From: Sequoia sempervirens
Taxonomy: Eukaryota > Streptophyta > Pinopsida > Cupressales > Cupressaceae
Length of the DNA: 64,000 nucleotides
NCBI GenBank assembly: GCA_007258455.2
Contig: VDFB02193867.1
Location: forward strand, 526,806,751 to 526,870,750
Direction: 5' to 3'
Positions 1-11,922 of the stretch are shown here, piece by piece. The position numbers and the translations under genes are program-made. Below the pieces are notes generated by a model. The model was not told the origin of the DNA. It did no database searches and was given only the letters and a program-made list of their open reading frames with translations. How positions within the stretch are numbered: position 1 is the stretch's first letter; each line of letters begins with the position of its first letter.

Positions 1-1884
1 GATGACTTGAATGAAGATGAAAATACTTTGGGTGTTGATAAATCTAATTTTTAGAATCTTGAAACACATGATAATGTGTTTGGGCTATGGTGTTGGGATG
101 ATAAAAACTTACCTATAGTGCAATTGAGTTTAAGGAGTTACAAATGTGTGAGAAATCTTTTCTCAACACACAAGGGGATTGCATATTGTTTTTCTGCCAT
201 GATATCTCCTTTGAGCATGATCACTATGAGAGGGTTAGTGAATACGATAAGATTGTGTATTCATGTGGTCTTGTTCACTATCCTCATATGTTGCCACTTC
301 TTGCAAAATAAAAAAATGAAGAGATTGGTAGTGATATAGTCTATGTGATTTGGTTGCCACTTGATGACAAAGCCAAACAGGGAGCAAGTTTCCACTTGCA
401 CAAAGGTAGCTTGATACTTCTGTTTGTAGAGGTCCAGTCACCCATGTTGCTATGGTGTGATAGAGGCAAGCATGATTCATGGGAGATAAATTCACTTATC
501 AAATTGGTGTTTGAAAGAGGTAATAATTGACTCCTCTTTTCATTTGGTGGCTCGGGGTCACCAAGTGAGTTTGAAAAAGAGGTTGAAGAAAGGAGCAGTT
601 TTAGAACACCCAACGGACTCAGTATTTGGTCTACTTCCCCAAAGATCTAGAATCTTGCAATTCCTGCAGGAGGCATGCATCCCTAGTCGGAGCCATTATT
701 GGAAATTTCAAATTTTGTAAATTTGAAGTGTCCATTTTGAAAATTCTACCTCTGTACTTTCAGAAGTGTACCTGCTGAATCTACCTAAGTGACCTACTTT
801 GGAGGGTCATAATTTGGTGCCAGTTGATTTTCATGCAAAACCCATAGGTGGATCCACTCATGTGACATATTTGAATAGGCATGTCAATTTTTTAGTTTTC
901 CATGATGAGTTTTGACAAGGTTTTGAAAAGCGAAGCTGAAGGGTTTTGACACTTTTTTGTTGTTTACAAACTTTTAGTTTTGCAAAGGGACCTCCTATTC
1001 GAGTTTGTATTTTTCAATTGGTTGGTCATCAAGGGAAAATGATTATTTCTCTCCATTATCCATACCTAAATGTGCTCCCAAGTCTAGTTTTAGAGCCTCA
1101 TAATCTGATTTACTATTTTTATTAGGTCAAAAGAAAATGCAATTTGTTCAGTTTTCCATCTACATTTTCTGAAACTTTTCGAGGTCAACTTACACTCTCA
1201 ATATCTCATGAAGATTGATAATTGAGAAAAAATTCTCTTGCACACATGCTTAGTGTACCTAAATGAGCTTATGTTTCTAGTGGCATCCTCTCAAAAGTTG
1301 ATTTGATAATTTTTCAAAATGGCAACTTGGTGAGTTTTAGTTGGTTTCAAGCAGAAATAGTTGTAGAATAGTCTGAGTAGGCAACTTTAATGTCGAATAT
1401 CTTTCACCTTGTTATCTATTTATTTGAGCCATCTATTGCATTCTATTCTTGGGTCAAATGTCTACATGCCTGTAAGTTTTCATGGCTCTAGGAGATCGTT
1501 TTAATAGTTTCCCAAGGCAATTCGAGAGCTCACCTAGACAAGTTTACTCTATTCAAACATGTCAGAAAACATATTTTAATGGAAATTCATTTTATCTTTT
1601 CATCTCTGATGCATTAAGAAGTTTCCTGAGATCAATTCAAGGATAATTTTTTTTTTAAAATGATTTTTTTTTTGTTGGGCCCACATGGGGACCTGACATG
1701 CTTTGCATGGTTATGAAGTTGAAGTGTTTTCTTTAATCATGAGAGCATTGGTGAAAAGGAATACCAAGGCCCTTATTCAATTAGAAATGTACATGTTTCA
1801 AATGTTCATATTGACACAATGAAGAACAAAATTGACTGTGTTTTCCATGGTAGGGATGATGATAAACCTTTTCACATTGAGTTG
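1..1884. other. Degenerate spacer left of element 1, no gene identified
   Basis: Short open frames at 76-339, 345-530 and 511-720 on the plus strand are interrupted by stops and match no family I recognise. A readable stretch just before the element 1 LTR (about 1760-1884, plus) reads like part of a protein (for example YQGPYSIRNVHVSNV) but is too short to name. The block is moderately AT-rich with poly-T runs near 1649 and 1663. It is probably old repeat sequence into which element 1 inserted. Confidence 0.5.
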
Positions 1885-3106
1885 TGTGATAGGTCGAATG
1901 TGAGCGTTAGAAAATGAGCAGCAAGTAAAAGAGTGCAAATAAACGCCAAAACAACCTACACCTCAAGATTAGCCTAAGTTGGAAACAACACAAGATAAAA
2001 ACAATGAATGGAACCTTATACCTTGCGTCAAATCGATCCTTTGGTTGGCCCTTCGATCTTTGATGTGTATGCTCCTTGGATGACACAAGATGCAAGCTAA
2101 ATGATGTTGTGAGGATGAGTGCAAGTGGATGAAAACATGAAAATGGCTAAGTGTAGATTGAGAAATAAAATTGCAAGAGTTTGGCTAGCAAAATGATCTC
2201 TCCCAAAATGAGAGAAAAGAGAGGGTATTTATAGGATTTTTGAGAATTCCTAGGGGAAATGGAGGGTTGAGATTGATCCACCAAATATCAAGATGTAGGG
2301 CTAAGGTGAGTTGAGAACTCACAAGCCCTCACATCTTGACATGTGGCATGTGATTTAGCCCTAAAAGGTGAAGTGGACATGAGGTGGAAGAATAGTACAT
2401 GACATGGAGGGGGGTACAAAGTACCTTGGGATTGGATAAGATCTCCTCATAAAGGAGGTCTTGTCCCCATGTGGGTGAGAGGACAAGTGGGAATTAAAAA
2501 TTCCTCAAATATCCTTATGGGGATGAGAGAATTTAAAATTCCTTAAATGCATTGGGGATTAAAGGTGAATTAAAAATTCACATGGGGAAGGGAGATGTCT
2601 TGTCAAAAAGGAGAAAGCATTTAATAAGGTTGACCAAGGACACATGTCATAAAGAACATGGGGAAGAGAAAAGAATTTAATATTCCTTGAAAGAATAAAA
2701 GGAATTAAAAATTCCTTGAGAGGTTGATTAGGCTAGTTAGTGAAGGATTAGAGGATGGTTAGGTGGCTAAGAGAGATTAGAGGCCAACTTGCAAAGTTGG
2801 AGGATGTGACACATCCTAATCAAGGATTAGGCATGTGCACATCCTAATGATGAGATTAGAAGATGGATTAAGATTAGATAAAAAGATGGAGGATGTGACA
2901 TGAAGGGAATTAAATAAATGGAATATTTATTTAATTCAATTGATGGAAGGAGGATTAAAGAGGTAAGGTATTATTGATTAAATACCTTAGGGATTTGGAA
3001 GTTTTAAAGATATTAATTAAATAATAGTAGTATTACTTAATTAACGAAAATAAGACGAAAGGGGATGAATTTGGATAAATTAAGTGTCCAAATTTAGACG
3101 TCTACA
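1885..3106 (-). repeat. Element 1 3' LTR
   Basis: On the plus strand it starts TGTGATAGG and ends GACGTCTACA, so on the coding strand it runs TGTAGACGTC to CCTATCACA with TG...CA ends. It aligns almost base for base with 12321-13545. Several of the differences are CG in one copy against CA or TG in the other (for example near 1894 and 1903), as expected from cytosine deamination. A TATAAATA box on the minus strand lies at 2226-2233. Confidence 0.9.
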
Positions 3107-3120
3107 TTTTTCCCCTCTTT
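3107..3120 (-). promoter_or_regulatory. Element 1 polypurine tract
   Basis: The minus strand reads AAAGAGGGGAAAAA directly next to the LTR start TGTAGACG. This is the expected position and composition for the plus-strand DNA primer, and it fixes the orientation of element 1. Confidence 0.8.
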
Positions 3121-5580
3121 GAGATGGTGTTACGAACTAGCATCATTTCAAAGATCATTAAAACATAGAACCTAGAAGAAGATGGTTAGATTGGAAAAGA
3201 TGCCCCAGTCATTCAAAGAAGTGACTAGGAAGGAAGATGATGGGGGAAAAGATGAAAGTTAGGGATGAAGGATGCCCCCTCGAGAGGACATGCAGGTTCA
3301 AGAGAACACGGGTGGGCTCACGAAATGGATGAGATGATGCAAGGGGAGTTGAAGAAGATGATGCAATGTGATGGAAGATTGGGAGGGGTGTGTGATGAAT
3401 GATGAATGGATGGGGGGGATTTTGATAGATGAAAGGATGAAGAGGAAATGAAATCCAAATGCAATTTTCCATCGTTGAAGCACTGATTTTTGCTATAGCA
3501 TAAAACACAAGATGCCAAGGTATGAAGAACCAAGGCGGACTGGTGTCTAATGCATAAAACAAACATAACAAACAAGAAGGCTATCCCAACACCCCAAAGT
3601 CATGGTGACCTTGGTCGGGCCAGGTATTGGGATAACCACAAGCACACAAGGATGCCCCAGTGTAACACAAGACCTTAGGGATCTTGGTGGGTACTATGTG
3701 GGACAGAAGACAAAAAAAAAAGATCAAGATACACCCCTATGTTGACTAGTCAAAGCACACCAAGATATGATGGATCAAATGACCATGACAAGTGATGATA
3801 GGGAGCTCAAATGATAAACAAAAGCCAAAAGCATCAAAAGATCACAATTAATTTCAAATGTCCTTTGCCATAGGATCAATCAAGGGGATGGATGGGATTG
3901 ATGAGGTCTGTTAGGAAGGATGCATGTTGTTGAGACTGATGATGGATACTAAATTAAAAGATTGATATGACGCAGGATATTCAGAACTTATTGGATCTGA
4001 TGGTACAAGTGGATCTTGTTGGTTAAGAACTAGCTAGATAAGGGCATAGCTTGATGACACGACACAAGACACATGACACGAGATAGGAGACTAACACATC
4101 CTAGCGACCTATGGGCTCGGGGGCCGATCAAAGATTAGCCTTGCCTACGTGGAAGCGCAGAGCCCTCGTAGTTCGATAAAAGGTTAATGACAAACCATGA
4201 TGGAGATTGCGATGGATGACCAAGATAGGATGGAGAACAGGAGAAAAGTGGACAAATATAGACTGATGATGGATGGAAGAGGATCAGATGGAAAAAGTAG
4301 AAAGATTGATGATAGGCGATAAGTGGACAATGAAGATCGATGATGGAACCCCGGGGGTGGATCAAATGATCGACCTTGCCTACGTGAAAGTGCAGGGGCA
4401 ACGTAGTTCGAAAAAAGGTCAAAGACAAGTGATGGATGAAAGATGATGAGATAACCCTAGATAAGGGGCTAAAATGATTGGACCAACACGATGGGACAAG
4501 ATAGACCAGTTGGATTGGATTGGAGGATAGTGACTATACAAAGCTCAGGGATGGGATAGTTATTGAGAGATGAATTAGGAGGATGAAAGGATGGATAGAT
4601 ACTGATTCATGGAACAAGAAGGTGAAGGGGTGGAATAGATGGAAAATTATTTAGAATGAGTAAATGATTGATCAAGAGTATTGAATGAGAGATTGAAATG
4701 ATAGAAGGAGGTACGTTTGATGAATGTTGGAGATGACAAGAGGCTTGAGGAATTTTTTGAGATGATAGATGAAGGCTCGAAATAGATGAATGGTTACATA
4801 GAAAGAGTGAATGGATTTATTAGAATGGATGAATAGGACAAAGTTGAAGAAGATGGAGGGAGGGATTTGAAGACTTTGTTCAATATCCAAAGATCTTGAC
4901 TGCAGATGGATTAAAGCCCAGATTAGGGGTTTGGTTAAGCTCAGATGAGGATTGGATTGAAGACTAGAATGATTGAACGATATTATTGGATTGATTCTAC
5001 ACCGAGTTCCGGGGTTTAAATGGTGTAAAGTGTTGACAATTAGATGTTTCCCGATTTGGCAATTTTCAAAAATTCTCAAATTTTGCCATTTTAGGAAACC
5101 TCACGGATATACTTTTGGGAGTCCAAATTTTTTTCAAGAAATACCCAATATTGAGATAGGATGAATTTCCAACTAACATCCCAAATTCGAGTTGTGCATT
5201 TCGAGTTATGAGTGAAAACAATTTTTCAAAATGCTAGAAAAAAACATTGAATTGGGATTTTGAGGGTCAAGATGAAAGTTTGAGGCCCCGAAAATGTGTC
5301 AAAACGGGTTTGAATGGCTTTCAAAGAAACTTGTTGGAAATCCACTCATTATCTCCTAATGCAACCACCTGTCAAATTTCAGCTCAAACGGACACTTGAG
5401 TCAAAAGTTATGGCCTCTGGAAGTTTTGGTGTAAAAATCAAAACCCTCAAAAATATGGTTTTTCAATAAATTTTGAAAATTTCAACACATGGGTTTTGAT
5501 GGCGGAGGGAAATTAGAAAATGGGTCAGAAGCGAATTTTGAATTTTTTTTGTATTTTCGCGCTAGGGGGACATTGGGCAG
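3121..5580. other. GA-rich non-coding internal region of element 1
   Basis: The plus strand is dominated by GATGGA/GGATGA-like words; long minus-strand frames here (for example 3209-3571 and 4672-5079) are low-complexity Pro/Ser/His/Leu shadows of that bias. A diverged direct repeat of about 77 bp occurs at 4118-4194 and 4352-4429, sharing a core around CTTGCCTACGTG. At 5398-5415 lies GAGTCAAAAGTTATGGCC, a motif also found in other elements of this window. No gene is supported. Confidence 0.6.
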
Positions 5581-5585
5581 CCGCA

Positions 5586-5998
5586 CGTGGATGGGTCCAC
5601 CGCCGCGGGTGGACAGGTCCGCCACCGGAGGCGGACAGGTCCGCTGCCGAGCGGGCGGGTACGCCGCCAGTGGGCGGGTCCACCGTCGGGCGGGCAGGTC
5701 TGCCGCCGGGGGTGGACAGGTCTGCCACCGGCCAGATGGGTCCGCCACTGGGGGTGGACGGGTCCGCCGCCGGGCTGGCGGGTCCACCAGCGGAGGTGGA
5801 CGAGTCCACCACCAAGCGGGCGGGTTTGCCGCCGGGGGCGGACAAGTCCGCCACTGGCTAGACGGGTCCGCCACCAGAGGTGGACGGGTCCGCCGCCGCC
5901 AGGCGCGAACGGGTCCTTCAGTGGAGGCGAACGGGTCTGTCGCCACCGGGGGCGGATGGGTCTGTCGCCGCCGGGGGCAGATAGGTCTGCCGCCGCCG
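5586..5998. repeat. 22-bp minisatellite array 1 (GC-rich)
   Basis: Successive GGTCC cores fall at 5594, 5616 and 5638, a period of 22 bp. About 18 degenerate units follow with core GGACAGGTCCGCC and a variable CCGGNG spacer. Many units form a short perfect hairpin (GCGGAC-AG-GTCCGC). The array is very GC-rich inside AT-rich surroundings. Because 22 is not a multiple of 3, overlapping frames on both strands show 22-residue repeats; I treat these as artefacts. Confidence 0.9.
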
Positions 5999-7187
5999 GG
6001 GGAGGGAAGGATGAAGGATGAAAAGAGGGGATGGGTCAGGTAGATGGATAGATGCTAGGACGGATGGAGAATGAGAAGGGGGAAGGTTTGGATGTATAAA
6101 AAGATGAGGACGGGAAGACACAAGGGATTGGTAGGAAGACAAAGATGGGGATATGAAAGGGAGCGTTTTGATGGATGGATAGGAGGATGATGATGGGGAT
6201 GGGGAGAAACCCATAACTAGAGGCCAATGACAAGGGATGATGAAATGGGATGGAGATAGAGAAAAATGAAGCAGGGAGATAGGGAGGGGGGATGAAATGG
6301 ATGGGGGATAGAGGTAGGGATGGATAGGAAGATAGGGATGGGAAGATGACAAGGATGTGATTGGACAGGATGAATAATGTTTCCAAGGAGTGTATCATAA
6401 AGGAAGATAGATGCCCCCACTCTAGATATGTCATGTGCGGGGAGGAATGAAGGACGAAAGACAAGTGGATGGGAAGATAAAAGAGTGAGATGGATGAAGA
6501 TAGGATGCATGGATAAGTAAGGGAGATGGAAGGTAGCATGACAGGTGGATCAGGAAGGGAGACAAGTGCGAATGACAGTTGGGATAGTGTGCAGATGAGG
6601 GAGATGTATGCTAAGAGGTGTCCATAGCATGCTTATATGTTTGCCCCATTGCTATCAAGATCACAAGGAGGATGGAAGGATTGGGATAAATGAGATATGC
6701 CAAACAAGGATGTGTAAGCTCGATAGGGTGGAGGGGATGGATGAAAATGATGTATAGCAAGAAGATGGGTGCATAGCCGAAAGCGTAGCAAGAAACATAG
6801 CGGATGGAGGGAATGCAAATCAGGAAGTTGCCCCCAAGTGCAGATGGGGATTTACGCATGATGCCTGTTTGTCAGGTTTTCATCATGGTACTTATCCAAG
6901 GTGCTTGTTTTCCAAGTTTTTACCATTGGACGAATTATTTCTCTTTACTATTTTATTTTTTTGATTTTATTTTTTTGACTTGTTTTTTTGGATTTTTTGG
7001 ACTTTTTTGACTTTTTTGGAGTTTTTGAACTTTTTGCAGAGCATGCAGAAGGAGATGGATAAGGATAGGGAGGAAAATAAGAAGGATATGGATGAAGGAC
7101 TCAAGCATAAAGTTCCATACGAGGTATTAAGATCTCATGTTCGAACCGACAGTTGGATGTTTGTACAACCTTATGAGGATAAATGGA
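5999..7187. other. GA-rich non-coding internal region of element 1
   Basis: Continuation of the GATGGA/GGGATGG-biased sequence. The plus-strand frame at 6804-7348 contains a run of TTTTTGGA-like words (about 6950-7035) followed by acidic, GA-derived sequence. The minus-strand frames at 5918-6539 are Pro/Ser/His/Leu-rich with no motif. I see no credible gene. Confidence 0.5.
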
Positions 7188-8203
7188 TTATGCAAGAGGA
7201 TGAATTAGAGGGATTTGATGGGGGAGATAGATGGGATAATGAGTGGGATGTTGGAAATGGTATGGAGAGAATGATGGGGTGGATACATAATGGGGAGATG
7301 AGTTTAGGACCAACATTGGCACATGTGGTGATGGATGTGAAAAGATAAGGGGACTAATGGATGGAGAATGTAGGGATAATGGAGGAGAAGGAATAGTGAA
7401 TTTTGGGACATAGGGACCCAACACAGACTTACGAGATGAAAGGGGGGGATGATTAGCTTTTGGATTAGCAACTTTGGATGTTCTTACAGATTTTTCATTT
7501 GAAGGTATTGCATCTTTATTCTTTGGGATCCACATGGTTTTGATCTTTGCTTTGCGGGCTCTTTGCGAGCTATAGATTTGATTTTGATTTTGGATTTTGT
7601 TTTTCTTTTCTTTACCATGTCTTTTAGAGGGGACATGGGAAGCTTTAGATTCATGCGGGTGTTTAGATTGATGCATTTTTCCTCTGGTATCCAAAGTGCA
7701 TTTATTAGCAATGGGATGGGTGTGAGGAGATGGATGATGTGGAGAAATGGAGGTAGGAGTATGGGGATTACGTGTAGATGGAGGATGTTTAGGTATGTGC
7801 CTTTGTTGATCTTGATTATGGGATATGCGAGAGGGATGTTTATGATGGATGACATGGATAGGTGTTGGATGAATGATCGAATGAGATGGAGGAGGTGATC
7901 TTGGGATATACAGACCCAAGATGGATAGAGTGGGTGGAGGGACATAATAACCCAAGATGGATGCAGCAGATGAAGGATGGGAGATTGTGGATGGAGGGAT
8001 GTAAGGACCCAAAACGGATGGAATAGATGAAGGAGGAATATGGACGGTTTTTTTGAGGTGATATGATAGAGGAGGAGGGATGGCAGCATATGATTTGGTG
8101 GAGCGATGGGAAGAGCCAACATTTCTTTTGGAGAAGGCTCATTGAGGATGTCTAGAGGTTGTACCAATGTGTTTAGATTGTGGGTCTTAGGGAATAGATC
8201 CAA
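7188..8203 (-). pseudogene. C-terminal part of the element 1 Pro-rich protein
   Basis: Two minus-strand frames join by an apparent frameshift. The first (down from 8203) opens with NLNTLVQPLDILNEPSPKEM. The second (down from 8012) is rich in Pro, Ser and His, then turns basic with a Lys-rich patch and a KTMWIPKNKD motif at about 7530-7555. They lie just downstream of the G-patch frame and share its compositional style, so I read them as one broken coding region. The Pro-rich tracts and the basic patch would suit an RNA- or nucleic-acid-binding protein, but no enzymatic domain is visible. The family is not identified. Confidence 0.45.
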
Positions 8204-8771
8204 GACCTTGCATGCAGATTTGTTCCTTGAATTCGATGGGCTCTAAAATACCTTGCTCGTGAAGGCCTAGACCTTTTCCTTGATAGTTCATGTTCTTGAG
8301 CATTTGATCCATGATAGGATTTTTGTTATTCTGAAAACATGATGCGAGTCCATTATTAGGTGGGGGATGATGGGTGGTATATACACTATGTTTTTCTTCT
8401 GCAAGGAGGCCACCATGGAAGAATGTGAGAATACCAAGGGGATATGCAAGCGGTGTGGGGATAGTATTTTTAGGCGATGATGGGGAATCCTGAGAAGGAG
8501 ATGATGGAATAGCATCATTTGGATGGGTTGTTTCTAGAGAGGGAGTAGGGGATATGATAGGATCTGATTTTGTGGTAGCAGGCGCATGCAATGGAAATGG
8601 AGATGGAGTGGTAGAATCTTGAATGTCAAGAGGATCATGGGATGGAATGGATGGGGGACTGTGATCTTGAGATGGACTAGATGGGATGGTAGGATCTTGA
8701 TCTAGAGGAGGGGATATGTTGGCATGCTTTGGATCAAGCTCTTGGCATGACTCATCATGTGCGGGAGGCAT
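8187..8771 (-). pseudogene. Element 1 Pro/Ser-rich protein segment ending in a G-patch motif
   Basis: This 194-codon minus-strand frame starts at an ATG at 8771 and ends at TAA (8187-8189). The first 150 residues are Pro/Ser/Asp-rich and disordered-looking. The last 41 residues (8190-8312) contain KNMNYQGKGLGLHEQGILEPI and a closing GLG, which matches the G-patch pattern of spaced glycines. G-patch domains bind RNA or activate DEAH-box RNA helicases, and one is known at the end of the protease in betaretroviruses. The frame lies in sense orientation inside element 1, about 2.4 kb from the primer site. Frameshifts separate it from coding sequence on both sides, so it is probably one piece of a longer broken ORF (9963 to 7188). 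What it does for the element is unknown. Confidence 0.6.
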
Positions 8772-8836
8772 GATAATGGAGTCATGGGGGACTCTTCAAG
8801 TGGGAAAGATGGAAGGATGGAGGATTCAAGATATTC

Positions 8837-9963
8837 CTAGGAATGGATACTAGGAGTGGAAGAAGTGGATTGGATTTGGGTGTGGATAGGTTCGCGGCTC
8901 TCGAGTAGGGGGTGGTGTTCAATGGATTTGGTAGATGTGATGGTAGGAGATGGGGACTCAGTGGATTTAGAGGATGTGATGGTAGGAGATGGGGACTCAG
9001 TGGATTCAGAGGATGTGATGGTAGGAGATGGGGACCCAGTGGATTCAGAGGATGTGATGGTAGGAGATGGGGACCCAATGGATTCAGAGGATGTGATGGT
9101 GTCATCAATGATAGGTGTTGGATGGAGAAGGGTCTCGTCACTAACGACCATGGATGATGGGTTGGGATGGCATGGTTCCATGACTACAATGTGTGGAGTG
9201 GGGGATGTTTCCTTTGTTATAAGTCCTTGGAGAAACTTGAATACACTAGGCTGAGGTGGCAAGGTGGGAGTGGATGAAGGTTTATAGATTAGTGAGGGAT
9301 TAGGACTAGGGATTGGTGAGCTAGGATTAGATAAGGGAATGGGATTGGATGCAAGACTGGGAATAGATGGGGGATTAGGTGAAGGGTTAAGATAGGGGTG
9401 TTGGCATGGTGAATTAGGACACAAGGAGGTGGGTGGTGGATTGTAGTAAGGGTATGGGGATGGTGGATGAGGATGGGAAGATTGAGGTGGCAGATTAATA
9501 TAGGGAGATGCGGATGTTGGATTAGGGTAAGTTGGTGGGTGTGTTTGACTAGGATAGGAAAATGTGAATGTAGGATTAGGGTGAGTAGATTGGTATGGGA
9601 GATCGGGGTAGTGGGTATATGTGGATGAAGGATTACGATAGGAGGATGTGGATGGGGGATCAAGATAGGGGTATTGTGACGGCAAACTAGGATAAGGGAT
9701 GATGTAGATGAAGGATATGATGGATATGATGGACATCCCTTGTCAAAGGTAGCATAAGGAGTGTGATTAGGCATAGATGAAGACATGATGGGATAACTCG
9801 ATGGGGTGATTGGATTTTGGAATGTGGGTGGAGAAAGCTTACTAGCAATGATAGTGTCAAGGGGATCTATGTCGTATACCTCTTGGTCAACAAGATTTTC
9901 ATTATCATCATTGATGTAATTAGGGTTTCCCTTGACCACTATTGATGGAGGATAATGATTCAT
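8837..9963 (-). pseudogene. N-terminal part of the element 1 Pro-rich protein, with an internal peptide repeat
   Basis: The minus-strand frame from an ATG at 9963 (start MNHYPPSIVVKGNPNYI) has an acidic opening with NENLVDQEVYDIDPLDTI, then shifts at about 9700 into the frame running to 8837. That frame is Tyr/Pro/Ser-rich (YPNPTSASPYINLPPQ style) and then a four- to five-fold repeat of about 14 residues around SESTGSPSPTITS (8910-9095). The 42-bp DNA repeat under it is nearly perfect. With the G-patch segment downstream, this gives a protein of roughly 900 residues if unbroken. No gag, protease or polymerase signature is seen. The region is the only long sense-strand coding candidate in element 1. 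Confidence 0.5.
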
Positions 9964-10568
9964 GATGGTGAAAGGATAAAGAAGATGGATGAAAGATTTT
10001 GGATGGAAATGGAAAAAATCCCAAATCGGGATTTAGGACAAACTCAGATCGGGATTGGATTAAAGCTCAGATTAGGATGATTGGATGATACGATGGGATT
10101 GATTTTGATGATCGGATTGGATTATCAAAGGATGATTACGACACCGAATCTGCTTCAAGATGGAAGTAGATTGATTGGGTCAAAGGTGATTGGATAGAGA
10201 TGCGATTGGATTGGATTGGATTGGATAAGATCGATCAATGATTGATTGATAAGATCGACTGATGGATGATGAAATAGACTACAAATCCCGTTCAGAGATT
10301 ATCTTAGATGACTTAGGATACTGATTGATCAGATTAAAGGATGAATGGATGATTGCGGCACCAAATCCACTTTAAGATTGAAAATGGATTGATTGGGCCG
10401 ACGATGATGATTAACTTAGGATGGATGACAGTCCTAAGAGGATTTTAATGATGATGATCAGATCAGACACTTCAGTCAATTTGGATAATAACCCAAGACG
10501 AAGTTTAGGGGATTTGGGTAGGGAAAGCGATGATTTGATTGGAGAAATGGAGGATAGAAATGGATGAA
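9964..10568. other. Low-complexity internal region of element 1
   Basis: Repeated GATTGGATTGGA and GATCGGATTGG words without any open frame worth calling. It probably corresponds to leader sequence upstream of the Pro-rich coding region on the minus strand. Confidence 0.45.
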
Positions 10569-10805
10569 CAAATAATTAAAATGAGCAAATGGTTGATCTG
10601 GATGGATGAACGATTACTCGGAATGAGTAAATGAATGATCAAAACGATAGAACGAGGGTTCAAAATGATGAAAGGGACTGTGAAATGTATGAATGTTTAC
10701 TCGGAACGAGTAAATGGATGATCAAAATGATAGAATGAGAGTTTAGAATGATGAAAGGATGTGTCAAATGGATGAACGTTTACTTGGAATGAGTAAACAG
10801 AGAGA
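10569..10805. repeat. 83-bp tandem repeat with palindromic core
   Basis: Three units start their core at 10613, 10696 and 10779, exactly 83 bp apart. Each carries a near-perfect inverted repeat, best in the middle unit: TTTACTCGGAACGAGTAAA. A related word (GAATGAGTAAATGATTGATC) occurs at about 4655 in the same element. Confidence 0.85.
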
Positions 10806-10989
10806 ATGGTAGGGTATACCACCTTTAAGGAGGCAGATGGTGAAGAAAAAGGTGCCCCGTCCAACTTCTCAAAAGTATGAAGTGGTATATATCATCGGAA
10901 AGAGCACAAAAAAATGAGAAGAACTTCCTTTGAATGGAGTCAATTGGATAAACAGTGTGGAAATGGTGAGCCCGGGAAGAAAGAGCAGA

Positions 10990-11275
10990 AGGACAGGTCC
11001 GCCACAGCATAAGGACAGGTCCGCCACTGCACTAGGACAGGTCCACCATAGCATAGGGATAGGTCTGCCACTGCACTAGGACAGGTCCGCCATAGCACAG
11101 GGACAGGTTCGCCACTACACAAGGACAGGTCTGCCACTGTACTAGGACAGGTCTGCCACAGCAGAGGGACAAGTCTGCCACAGCACAGGGATAGGTCTGC
11201 CACTGCACAGGGACAGGTCCGCCACAACACAGGGACAGGTCCGCCAAAGGATAAGGACAGGTCCGCCAAAGGATA
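10990..11275. repeat. 22-bp minisatellite array 2
   Basis: About 13 units of the form AGGACAGGTCCGCCACNGCA, with cores at 10996, 11018 and 11040 (22-bp spacing). They share the GGACAGGTCCGCCA core with arrays 1 and 3 but have a different spacer. Overlapping minus-strand frames with Cys/Leu/Trp-rich 22-residue repeats are by-products of the array. Confidence 0.9.
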
Positions 11276-11922
11276 AGTTTAGTCTTGATGTTTTGATGGA
11301 AGGGTAAGGCAAAGGACCCAAAATATAGCAATCATAAAAAGACTTGGCCAAACTGATAATCACTAGTTTTTTTGCACAAGAAAGACAATTCAAACATCAC
11401 AACCCTAAGATTAGTAGAAATGGGTATGGTCAACAAAGTCTTCTACTCTAGGATGCACATGGTTGCTAAGGAGTCCTCGATATACACCTGGTACGTGAGG
11501 CCCAAACCGTGAACACCAACCCGTTACAAGCGTGAGTTGGGAACCTTAGCGAGATACTAAAGGCTCAGACCAACTCTTCACGTCATCTCGACGCTTCGCC
11601 AATTACAACGTGGTTGGATTGAGGTACAACTTTCGCTCTCCCCCCTTTATATACCCCGCCGGTACGCGTGGTTGGAATCTTCCCTTGGGGTGATGAAATC
11701 CCCAAGCAGGTCCCACTAAGAAAGTGAAAAAGGGGTGACTCAAAAGGACTTGGAAAGCTATGATTTCTTGTCACCTAGGATTGCCAAATGGTGCAAGGGG
11801 ATTGGATACGTCAAATAGCCTTCCCAAACATGCCAAACAAGGTTTTATTGACCCCTTTAATTAACTATGTGCCTAATTTACCAAAAGATAATTGGCAAAA
11901 ACTTGAAATTTTACTTTCAAGA
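11276..11922. other. Leader region of element 1 with an isolated TATA-like box
   Basis: No credible gene. On the minus strand a GC-flanked TATATAAA (11646-11653) is followed by a GGGGGGAGAGCGAAAG stretch. This part is less GA-biased than the rest of the element. Short frames (11583-11774 minus, 11788-11994 plus) match nothing I know. Confidence 0.4.

Noticed and set aside
5482..6043. Long overlapping frames on both strands (100-184 residues) rich in Gly/Arg/Pro
   Set aside because: They are translations of the 22-bp GC-rich tandem array; all frames stay open because the unit lacks stops, and there is no coding signature.
3209..6859. Minus-strand Pro/Ser/His-rich frames that could look like disordered proteins
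   Set aside because: They mirror the GGATGA-type strand bias, with no start context, domain or conservation within the window.
8856..9254. Plus-strand 132-residue frame with Gly/Asp/Val repeats
   Set aside because: It is the antisense of the 42-bp repeat in the minus-strand Pro/Ser frame, and the element is transcribed from the minus strand.
10825..11393. Cys/Leu/Trp-rich repeated minus-strand frames
   Set aside because: Six-frame shadows of minisatellite array 2; the 22-residue peptide repeat follows directly from a 22-bp unit.
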